Positions 1 to 5,034 of a stretch of 5,301 nucleotides of DNA are shown piece after piece. The notes beneath the pieces were generated by a model. That model saw only the letters and a list, made by a program, of their open reading frames with translations. It was not told the origin of the DNA and did not search any database. Where the stretch lies: the NCBI GenBank assembly GCA_015485995.1, contig WFSP01000012.1, positions 1 to 5,301 on the forward strand, written 5' to 3'. Source of the stretch: Caldisericales bacterium. Its GTDB lineage: Bacteria; Caldisericota; Caldisericia; Caldisericales; Caldisericaceae. Within the stretch, counting starts at the first letter, position 1. Each line of letters begins with the position of its first letter. The translations under genes were made by a program, and so were the position numbers.

Positions 1-362
1 CAGTAACGCCCTGCGAAGCCGGTACGTCTTTCGACTTTGAAACGTCCGCATTCCCGTTCAGCAGGTCATTCATTGCCTGCTGGTACTTAGGATCCTGCTT
101 TAAAGACTCCAGCGTAGGGTGGTACTCATCCGTTTCCACCTCTTTCACGTTAACTTCAAGGTGAATTTTTGGTTTCTCATTGGTCATTATCGGCGTTTCC
201 ACCACATCCGTAACCCAGTAGTGGTACGTCTGCTGCTGCACGGTGCCGTTGCTGTACGACGCTTTTGACGCAGTCGCGTTGAACATAGAACCGTAGTACA
301 CATTCGGTATGAAGCCAGACTTCGTTATAACCTTACTGCCGTCAGAAAACTTGGCAGTGATT
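1..362 (-). pseudogene. Fragment of an unrecognised protein gene, apparently broken at the border of TnpB element 1
   Basis: On the minus strand one frame stays open from the inferred end of TnpB element 1 to the window edge, about 120 codons, and continues outside. It begins ITAKFSDGSKV, contains HYWVTDVVETPIM, and near the edge reads LKQDPKYQQAMNDLLNG. The first in-frame start candidates (GTG about codon 21, ATG about codon 26) have no Shine-Dalgarno sequence. The reading looks protein-like right up to the element border, so the N-terminal part was probably cut off by the insertion. The Ser/Thr/Val-rich, cysteine-free, beta-strand-like start could suit a surface or structural protein, but I do not recognise the family. 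The first 120 bases are about 52% GC, clearly higher than the DnaA-like genes, so it belongs to a different sequence background. The missing N-terminal part is not seen elsewhere in the window. Confidence 0.55.
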
Positions 363-392
363 GTGACTTCCTCTCCTCACTGAAGTGAGGAG
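363..392 (-). mobile_element. Right end of TnpB element 1 with perfect terminal hairpin
   Basis: Positions 373-392 form a perfect 8-bp stem, CTCCTCAC and GTGAGGAG, around the loop TTCA (minus strand). It is followed by GAGGAAGTCAC, which ends near 363. IS200/IS605-family right ends carry a subterminal hairpin next to a short cleavage motif, and the right end of element 2 has the comparable tail GAGGAGGTCAA, which supports placing the border here. The TnpB stop codon lies inside the stem, so the last codons of the gene overlap the element end. The exact base of the border is inferred, and no tnpA gene is present. Confidence 0.65.
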
Positions 393-520
393 CTTCCTGC
401 TTCAACGAGAGGGATCCCTCTCTCCACAGGCTTAACTTCCCCGTAGTCCACAGGTAGAGTTTTAAAGAGTTTTCCTTCTCTTTTTATTCTTTCTATAGCT
501 GTATTCAGTATGTTCCGTGC
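363..520 (-). ncRNA. Putative omega RNA (reRNA) scaffold overlapping the 3' end of tnpB 1
   Basis: TnpB proteins use a guide RNA whose scaffold comes from the 3' end of tnpB plus the right end of the element. Its guide is copied from flanking DNA just past the border. Here the minus strand shows two stems in the expected place: a perfect palindrome at 407-422 (stem GAGAGG, loop GATC) and the terminal hairpin at 373-392. The guide would read into the broken gene from about 362 downward, starting AATCACTGCCAAG. The upstream boundary near 520 is an estimate. The call rests on family knowledge and these two stems, with no direct evidence of the transcript. Confidence 0.45.
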
Positions 521-1645
521 TGCATTAACGTCCCTGTCTATTTCTATACCGCAGTTCTGGCATCTGAACGTTCTCTCAGACAATTCAACCTTCTGTCTGT
601 GTCCACAGAAAGAGCAAGTTTGAGTAGTAGGTTTATATCTATCTACAAAAAACACAGGGATAAGAGTCGCAAGACTTCTCAGTCTTGCAGTTATTCCTCC
701 TATTCCGGTGTTCTGAACCTGTTTGCCAAACAAGCCTTCATGCCAGCCTTTTATTGAGTCGTTTTGAACGGCTATGAGAGAAAAAGTTTTAAGATGGTGG
801 AGCGTTTTGTTAAGTACATCTTTTCTCTTGTTCTGTATGTATTCCCATTCTCTTTGGATCTTCAACTTTGTTTTAAAGCGGTTCTTACTTCCTTTTTGCT
901 TCCTTGACAGGCTCTTTTGAATCTTTTTGAGCCTCTCGGTTTCTGGAATGTACCAGTCTATTCTCTCTCCGTTTGAAAGTGTCAGCTGATGCTTTATCCC
1001 AATGTCTATTCCTACTGCTTCTTTTGTCTGTTTTTCTCTTATCTCTTTCAGGACTTTTTCTTTTGGTAGGTAACAAACTACGTGGAGGTAATATCCTGAA
1101 GGTTTCTTAACGAGAGACGCATTGGCAGGTTCTGATTCTTTCGGTATCTGGCGCAATCCCAATACTCTGAACTTTTTCTTTATTCCTTGGATTTTCACTT
1201 TATTTTTGTTTTCTATGATCTTGTAAGTTATTCCATACTGCTTCAACGGAATGCTCGTCACTTCGCTTTTGAAATGTAGATGTCCTACTTTCAATCCTTT
1301 ATCTTTTGCTCTTTTCATAGCTTTCAGAGAGTGTTTAATCCTTTCTATTATTCCTTGCCTCATTTGAGAAGAAAGGGCTTTAACTTCTCTCTTTTCAAAG
1401 CCTTTTGGTGTTTTAACTTCAACTTCTCTCAGTTTCCAGGCATTTTCTTTAAGCCTGTTTTCAATGTCCGCAATTGTGTAGTTATACAACCACTTAGCTT
1501 CAAGGAAGAGCCTATTGAGTTTCTCTATGTCGGAGTTTGACAGGTTCTGAAGTTTAACTTGATAGACACGAACCGTCTGATTCCTTCTTTGCTTCTTTGT
1601 TGCTTCAAGAGCCATTTTAATCTTTACTTTTTTCTGCTCGTCCAT
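377..1645 (-). CDS. tnpB: TnpB, RNA-guided nuclease-family protein of an IS200/IS605-type element
   Basis: This complete 422-residue protein is of normal length for TnpB, an RNA-guided DNA endonuclease that helps an IS200/IS605 element persist. The N-terminal part (about 24-190) fits the TnpB OrfB domain. The RuvC-I motif is AVGIDIGIKHQ with catalytic Asp214. A zinc finger is formed by C344-x2-C347 and C362-x2-C365. RuvC-III is DRDVNAARNIL with Asp372. RuvC-II, normally like VEDLNIKG, reads AVQNDSIKGW, so the expected Glu is Gln294 (codon CAA). Asp296 may be an alternative acid, so activity is uncertain. The ATG at 1645 has a weak AAGGTG sequence 12 bases upstream. Met11 is another possible start, since clear family similarity begins only around residue 24. 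The stop lies inside the right-end hairpin, and no tnpA is visible. Confidence 0.93.
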   Translation of the reverse strand: MDEQKKVKIKMALEATKKQRRNQTVRVYQVKLQNLSNSDIEKLNRLFLEAKWLYNYTIADIENRLKENAWKLREVEVKTPKGFEKREVKALSSQMRQGIIERIKHSLKAMKRAKDKGLKVGHLHFKSEVTSIPLKQYGITYKIIENKNKVKIQGIKKKFRVLGLRQIPKESEPANASLVKKPSGYYLHVVCYLPKEKVLKEIREKQTKEAVGIDIGIKHQLTLSNGERIDWYIPETERLKKIQKSLSRKQKGSKNRFKTKLKIQREWEYIQNKRKDVLNKTLHHLKTFSLIAVQNDSIKGWHEGLFGKQVQNTGIGGITARLRSLATLIPVFFVDRYKPTTQTCSFCGHRQKVELSERTFRCQNCGIEIDRDVNAARNILNTAIERIKREGKLFKTLPVDYGEVKPVERGIPLVEAGSSSLQ

Positions 1646-1740
1646 GATTCTATTTTACACCTTAAACTATTCAATTCCAAAGATTTATTGTGCGATTCAT
1701 CTCTCCTTTAAAAAGGATAGCGTTCTCGCTGCCTGCGTCG
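1646..1740 (-). mobile_element. Approximate left-end region of TnpB element 1
   Basis: The left border of element 1 must lie between the start of tnpB (1645) and the DnaA-like remnant upstream. The recognisable similarity of that remnant to DnaA domain IV fades around 1740-1700. The only local fold I see is a short TCCTT/AAGGA stem at 1705-1718. I cannot fix the border. It may even fall inside the remnant's reading frame and supply its stop codon at 1697. Confidence 0.3.
1652..1680 (-). promoter_or_regulatory. Possible promoter of tnpB 1
   Basis: The minus strand has TTGGAA (1680-1675, 4 of 6 to the -35 consensus), a 17-bp gap and TAAAAT (1657-1652, 5 of 6 to the -10 consensus). Transcription would begin almost at the ATG at 1645, giving a leaderless or nearly leaderless message. 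This conflicts with using AAGGTG at 1663-1658 as ribosome binding site, so one of the two is probably fortuitous. AT-rich sequence makes chance matches likely. Confidence 0.25.
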
Positions 1741-1852
1741 TAAAATCAGGAGGTATGCGCTTGAATTTTAAAACTTTCTTGTTTCTGCCCGTAAGTTTGC
1801 AGACTGTGTTAATAACATAGTCTGGTGTAATCAATAATCTTACCTTATTCAT
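1697..1852 (-). CDS. 51-residue DnaA domain IV-like ORF, remnant of a third copy or a mini-protein
   Basis: The frame starts MNKVRLLITPDYVI and continues to VCKLTG, ending LSFLKER. It aligns without gaps to residues 327-351 of DnaA-like protein B (MNKKHLLLTPEEVV to VCKLTG), with 15 identities in 25 by eye. This is the junction between the ATPase lid and the DNA-binding domain. The later QAARTLSFLKER resembles the second helix of DnaA domain IV. The helix-turn-helix and the whole ATPase are missing. A good ribosome site, AAAGGA, ends 8 bases before the ATG at 1852. An in-frame ATG at 1861 is an alternative. It begins 21 bases after the stop of DnaA-like gene A, so the two are probably co-transcribed. 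It may be a decayed third copy cut by TnpB element 1, or a small translated DnaA-derived peptide. Confidence 0.55.
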   Translation of the reverse strand: MNKVRLLITPDYVINTVCKLTGRNKKVLKFKRIPPDFTTQAARTLSFLKER

Positions 1853-1873
1853 TCTTGGCATCCTTTATTCACG

Positions 1874-3166
1874 TTATCCTAATATAGTTGAAGTGATTTC
1901 GTTTAGTTCAATGAGAAAATCCATGTCATCTATACGCAACGCTTCAGCCTTTTTCAAGTGCCTGTTTATTGTCATAGGCGATTTTTTCTTCAGTATATCT
2001 GCTACTTTTACTTGTGAAATCTGCAGCTCCTTTACAAGAATATACGTGATAATGTAAACTGCTCGTAAAACACGCTTATCTCTTATTGTTTTTTCGGTAA
2101 CTACATCTTTCTTTTCAACGCCCATTAATTTGCAGACTCCTTCAATTACATCATTTGGCGTAAGCAAAGCATGTTTCTTTCTTTTAGTTTTAGCAGCCAT
2201 TGTTACGAGATTTATTACATACTCGTCATCTCCAGTATTTGCATATTTTTCCACAGCAAATTGAGCAAGCTCCTCTATTTGCCTAAAATTTACGCTATTC
2301 CTAATAATTGTTTCCTTAACAGAATCTGGAATAGTTAACGGTTCGTATTTTAGTAACACTCTTTCTATGTATATGCGTTTAAGTTTTTCATCCGGAGGAT
2401 CGATCTGATATGCAAAACCAGAAAAAAGCCTGGAACGTACCCTGTCGGAAAAAGGAAGTGCCATAGGACTTCTGTCGCACGTGAATACGAGCTGTTTGCT
2501 ATCTTGCTCAAAGAAGTCTTCGTAGAGATCAAAAATGAAAGAGTCTACCTTATCCATGCCCTTACCTGAAGTCATCTCTCCTGCTTTCTGTAAATCATCA
2601 ATAAGGAGGTAATTATAACCCGTTAAACTACGATAATACCGGTTTGATGTTTGTTTTTTCATGTGAAAAAATATATCGTTAACAATCTTTTTCGTATTAA
2701 TAAGGATTATACTGTATTTGCCTTCTCTTTGTTTTATCTTGTACTGCAGCGCCTTTAAAAGGTGCGTTTTACCAACGGAAGGAGGTCCGAAGATAACAAT
2801 GGGTTGACCAGTAGGCTCTTCTGAAATATCACGCATAGTATTAAATGCAGCTCTATTTGTATTCGACACAATAAAATTGTTAAATGTATATGCTTGGCGT
2901 CCTCTTTTAAACACTTTGGATATTGGGCTATTTTCTTCTACAAGAGAAAACATCACTTTAGGGTCTTGTATAATTTCAGAAACAGCTTTAACAATTTGCT
3001 TCTCTTTTGATTCTAATTTTATTAGTGTTGTTTTGCCAAGAACTCGCACCACCACAAACTGGTCTTGAGCAACAACATTAACTTTCGAGAGTAAGTCTTT
3101 TATCTCAGGAATATTTTTACTTACAACTTTAGCAAACTCTTTTGTAATGTTATTTTTTTCTTCCAT
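1874..3166 (-). CDS. dnaA: DnaA-family replication initiator-like AAA+ ATPase (protein A)
   Basis: This 430-residue protein has the full DnaA layout. Residues 1-75 fit domain I and the linker is short. The AAA+ core begins at YTFNNFIVSNTNR (94-105), as in DnaA. It has Walker A GPPSVGKT (127-134), Walker B LLIDD (187-191), sensor 1 QLVFTCDR (225-232), the box VII/arginine-finger segment DRVRSRL (241-247) and sensor 2 Arg295 in NFRQIEE. Domain IV (about 340-430) ends in a helix-turn-helix. The universal DnaA signature GGRDHTTV is replaced by KKKSPMTI (393-400), so it should not read a standard DnaA box. Retained ATPase motifs argue for an active initiator or regulator. It is therefore more likely from a plasmid, phage or other element than the housekeeping DnaA. 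MEEK start shared with the second copy supports the ATG at 3166, which has only a weak GGGGG sequence 5 bases upstream. Confidence 0.88.
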   Translation of the reverse strand: MEEKNNITKEFAKVVSKNIPEIKDLLSKVNVVAQDQFVVVRVLGKTTLIKLESKEKQIVKAVSEIIQDPKVMFSLVEENSPISKVFKRGRQAYTFNNFIVSNTNRAAFNTMRDISEEPTGQPIVIFGPPSVGKTHLLKALQYKIKQREGKYSIILINTKKIVNDIFFHMKKQTSNRYYRSLTGYNYLLIDDLQKAGEMTSGKGMDKVDSFIFDLYEDFFEQDSKQLVFTCDRSPMALPFSDRVRSRLFSGFAYQIDPPDEKLKRIYIERVLLKYEPLTIPDSVKETIIRNSVNFRQIEELAQFAVEKYANTGDDEYVINLVTMAAKTKRKKHALLTPNDVIEGVCKLMGVEKKDVVTEKTIRDKRVLRAVYIITYILVKELQISQVKVADILKKKSPMTINRHLKKAEALRIDDMDFLIELNEITSTILG

Positions 3167-3201
3167 TGTTGCCCCCGGTTTTATTTTTATATTATATCTA
3201 T

Positions 3202-3229
3202 ATTATATAAATATAATATCTTTTTGCAA
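3202..3229 (-). promoter_or_regulatory. Promoter of DnaA-like gene A
   Basis: On the minus strand TTGCAA (3229-3224) is followed after 16 bp by a perfect TATAAT (3207-3202). Transcription would start near 3195, about 28 bases before the ATG. A second TATAAT lies slightly closer to the gene. The first of the phased repeats ends at 3241, only 12 bp upstream of the -35 box, a position from which a bound protein could block or activate transcription. The region is so AT-rich that -10-like sequences are common. The spacing and position make this the best candidate. Confidence 0.45.
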
Positions 3230-3240
3230 GCATATATAAG

Positions 3241-3298
3241 ATATATTTATCGTATGCATATCATATATTTATCGTTTAACCATACATATATTTATCGT
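3241..3298 (+). repeat. Three phased direct repeats (iterons), ATATATTTATCGT
   Basis: The 13-mer ATATATTTATCGT occurs exactly at 3241-3253, 3263-3275 and 3286-3298. Start-to-start distances are 22 and 23 bp, close to two helical turns, so all copies face the same side of the DNA. Copies 2 and 3 extend to ATCGTTTA, while copy 1 continues CGTATGCATATC. This size and phasing match plasmid iterons. The TTTATCGT core loosely recalls the start of a DnaA box (TTATCCACA) but is clearly different. The likeliest ligand is one of the adjacent DnaA-like proteins, which is inference. Confidence 0.7.
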
Positions 3299-3416
3299 TT
3301 ATATCTCTCATGAATATAATATACAAATATATGATCTTCATTATACGTTAATTATAACTATATGATATACTAAGTGATACCTATATGTTGGGTTATACGA
3401 TATGCATACGATAAAT
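3245..3416. repeat. 18-bp perfect inverted repeat spanning the iterons
   Basis: ATTTATCGTATGCATATC at 3245-3262 recurs as its exact reverse complement at 3399-3416, with 136 bp between the arms. The left arm includes most of iteron copy 1, so the right arm is in effect a fourth, inverted iteron. An 18-bp exact match is much longer than expected by chance in a few hundred bases, even at this composition. The arms bracket iteron copies 2 and 3. Confidence 0.7.
3396..3413 (+). repeat. Close direct repeat TACGATA-TGCA-TACGATA
   Basis: Two copies of TACGATA (3396-3402 and 3407-3413) are 11 bp apart, about one helical turn, and overlap the right arm of the 18-bp inverted repeat. On the other strand this is a doubled TATCGTA, related to the iteron core. 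It could be a dimer site for the same protein. Confidence 0.45.
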
Positions 3417-3659
3417 TTTTCTGTTATATGAAGTTTCTCAATCTTTAAATACGCCACTTTTTATCTACGTTCGTTATCTTTGCCTCGTACAAATGTTCGT
3501 TTAAATTGAGGCTTCCCATTATTATTGTTTTTAATTATTAAAGAGAAAAAAACGATAAAAGGAATCTACTAAAATCTTCTATCGAAAAATTCTTGATGTT
3601 TTTTCTCTGTAGGTTTGTTTTTCGTTTCTTGTTGAACGGGCTACATTTTTATTTTTTGT

Positions 3660-3687
3660 AATGTAAATAGTTTTGCAAATTTGTCAA
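3660..3687 (-). promoter_or_regulatory. Possible promoter directly after DnaA-like gene B, firing into the spacer
   Basis: The minus strand has a perfect TTGACA (3687-3682) followed after 16 bp by TACATT (3665-3660, 4 of 6 to the -10 consensus). A transcript would start about 40 bases after the stop of gene B and run through the spacer toward gene A. No open frame of useful length follows, so it would be a leader or untranslated RNA. The -10 is weak, and I see no terminator of gene B before it. Confidence 0.25.
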
Positions 3688-3691
3688 GAGA

Positions 3692-4984
3692 TCACTCGCC
3701 TATGATTGTTGAAACGATGTCGTCCATCTCTCTGCGAAAATTCATATTGTCTATACGCAGAGCTTCAACTTTTTTCAGGTATTTGTTGATAGTAATTACT
3801 GATTTCTTATGCAAAGTGGATGCTGTTTCCTTATAAGTACAGTTTAACTCTCTTGCAAGTATATAGGCAATAATATAGATTGCATGTAAGGCTCGTTCGT
3901 TTCTAACTGTTTTGTCAGTTATTATTTTGTCTTTCTTTAGCCCTGTCAACTTGCAGACTGCATCAACTACTTCTTCTGGTGTAAGCAAAAGATGTTTTTT
4001 ATTCATTGTTTTTGCAGATACAATCACTAAATTTGCAACGTATTTCTTATCCCCCGTAAGAGAATATTTTTCAATAGCTGTTTGAGTAACTTCTTTTATC
4101 TGCCGAAAGTTAACCGTATTCTTTACTATGATTTCTTTAATATCGTCTGGTAACGTTAGTGGTTCATACTTCACGAGTACCCTTTCAAGAAAAATACGTT
4201 TCAGCGGTTCATCTGGCGGCTCAATCTGGTAAGCAGAACCTGAAAACAATCTGGAACGTACCCTGTCGGAAAAGGGAAGTGCCATAGGGCTTCTGTCGCA
4301 GGTGAAAACGAGCTGTTTGTCGTCTTTCTCAAAAAAGTCTTCGTATATATCAAAAAGAAACCAGTCTATCTTATCAAGTTCTTTTCCGGATGTCATTTGC
4401 CCTACTTTTTGTAAATCGTCAATGAGGACGTAATTATAATCCGTTAATCTATGATAGTACCGGTTTAAAGTTTGTTTCTTCGTGTGAGAAAATATATCGT
4501 TAACGATCTTTTCCATATTAATAAGGATGATATTGTATTTGCTATCTTTTTTTACTTTGTACTGCAATGCTTTTAAAAGATGCGTCTTGCCTACTGACGG
4601 CGGGCCGAATATCACGATGGGCTCAAAAGTCGGTTGTTCAGCTGCATAACGCATCGCATTAAATGCGGATCTGTTTGTATTCGATACGATGAAGTTGTTA
4701 AACGTATATGCTTGGCGCTCTCTTTTAAACACCCTTAACCTCGGACTATTTTCTTCTACAAGAGAAAACTTCACTTTAGGATCTTGTATAATCTCAGAAA
4801 CAGCTTTAACGATCTGCTCCTCTTTTGATTCTAATTTTGTTAGTGTTGTTTTGCCAAAAGCGCGCACCACTACAAACTGGCCTTGAGCAACAACATTAAC
4901 TTTCGAGAGTAAATCTTTTGTCTCAGGAATATTTTTACTTACAACTTTAGCAAACTCTTTTGTAATATTCTTTTTTTCTTCCAT
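3692..4984 (-). CDS. dnaA: DnaA-family replication initiator-like AAA+ ATPase (protein B)
   Basis: This 430-residue paralogue of protein A also has complete DnaA architecture. It shows Walker A GPPSVGKT (127-134), Walker B VLIDD (186-190), sensor 1 QLVFTCDR (224-231), box VII DRVRSRL (240-246) and sensor 2 Arg294 in NFRQIKE. The first 112 residues differ from protein A at only 14 positions, whereas the DNA-binding domain is only about half identical. The DnaA signature is replaced by HKKSVITI (392-399). Compared with protein A, the positions equal to the base-reading His and Thr of DnaA are Val and Ile instead of Pro and Met. The two proteins therefore probably prefer different sites. The ATG at 4984 is chosen because MEEK aligns with protein A. 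AGGAGG lies 13 bases upstream, inside the right end of TnpB element 2. Any native promoter may have been displaced by that element. Confidence 0.88.
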   Translation of the reverse strand: MEEKKNITKEFAKVVSKNIPETKDLLSKVNVVAQGQFVVVRAFGKTTLTKLESKEEQIVKAVSEIIQDPKVKFSLVEENSPRLRVFKRERQAYTFNNFIVSNTNRSAFNAMRYAAEQPTFEPIVIFGPPSVGKTHLLKALQYKVKKDSKYNIILINMEKIVNDIFSHTKKQTLNRYYHRLTDYNYVLIDDLQKVGQMTSGKELDKIDWFLFDIYEDFFEKDDKQLVFTCDRSPMALPFSDRVRSRLFSGSAYQIEPPDEPLKRIFLERVLVKYEPLTLPDDIKEIIVKNTVNFRQIKEVTQTAIEKYSLTGDKKYVANLVIVSAKTMNKKHLLLTPEEVVDAVCKLTGLKKDKIITDKTVRNERALHAIYIIAYILARELNCTYKETASTLHKKSVITINKYLKKVEALRIDNMNFRREMDDIVSTIIGE

Positions 4985-4993
4985 TACGCTATT

Positions 4994-5030
4994 TTGACCT
5001 CCTCCTCTCCGTAAACAAAGGGGATTCCCG
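4994..5030 (-). mobile_element. Right end of TnpB element 2 with imperfect terminal hairpin
   Basis: On the minus strand CCCCTTTG (5023-5016) and CGGAGAGG (5011-5004) form an 8-bp stem with one mismatch and two G-U pairs around the loop TTTA. It is followed by the tail GAGGAGGTCAA, which ends near 4994. The preceding GGGAATCCCC and the tail are typical of IS200/IS605-group right ends as I know them. The border lies about 10 bases before the start codon of DnaA-like gene B. Confidence 0.6.
4998..5003 (-). promoter_or_regulatory. AGGAGG ribosome-binding site contributed by the end of TnpB element 2
   Basis: AGGAGG on the minus strand lies 13 bases before the ATG of DnaA-like gene B, longer than the usual 5-9. 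It falls inside the tail of the element's right end, GAGGAGGAGGTCAA. If used, the mobile element supplies the translation signal of the gene. The corresponding leader of gene A, GGGGGCAACA, is unrelated. Confidence 0.4.
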
Positions 5031-5034
5031 TTAG

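Larger units (their letters stand above)
3167..3691. other. 525-base AT-rich spacer, candidate replication origin or control region
   Basis: No convincing gene lies here. The part nearest gene A is extremely AT-rich: I count 30 G/C in the 180 bases 3181-3360, about 17%. It contains three phased 13-bp repeats, an 18-bp perfect inverted repeat and a gene promoter. The part nearest gene B (3421-3691) is less extreme and holds an isolated ACGATAAA (3552-3559) and an imperfect long-range inverted repeat (3542-3553 with 3598-3608). Repeats next to an easily melted AT-rich tract beside an initiator gene is the classic arrangement of an iteron origin. Origin function is inferred. Confidence 0.5.

Noticed and set aside
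885..1076. 63-codon minus-strand frame rich in Arg and Lys
   Set aside because: An out-of-frame shadow within tnpB 1, with no ribosome site or recognisable motif.
1280..1540. Open frame of 86 codons on the plus strand
   Set aside because: It lies fully inside tnpB 1 on the opposite strand, is Phe-rich as expected for the complement of Lys/Glu-rich codons, and has no domain features.
377..1645. Firm call of a nuclease-dead TnpB repressor
   Set aside because: Only one of three RuvC acids is changed, the zinc finger and C-terminus are complete, and the element end is intact. TnpB variants with a relocated RuvC-II acid exist.
2877..3068. Plus-strand open frame, with a near-copy at 4689-4886
   Set aside because: The two resemble each other only because they are the complements of the similar N-terminal parts of the two DnaA-like genes.
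1874..3166. IS21 IstB or DnaC-type helicase loader
   Set aside because: The YTFNNFIVSNTNR entry motif, domain I, box VII and a C-terminal domain IV are DnaA features, and no IstA transposase is nearby.
3241..3298. CRISPR array
   Set aside because: Repeats are only 13 bp with 9-10 bp gaps, lack a stem, and no cas gene is present. The phasing fits iterons.
3461..3469. TTATCTACG as a classical DnaA box
   Set aside because: Only 7 of 9 match TTATCCACA, it is single, and the local proteins have lost the residues that read that box.
3445..3519. 24-codon minus-strand ORF starting MGSLNLNEHLYEAK in the spacer
   Set aside because: No Shine-Dalgarno sequence and no homology that I recognise. A frame this short is expected by chance.
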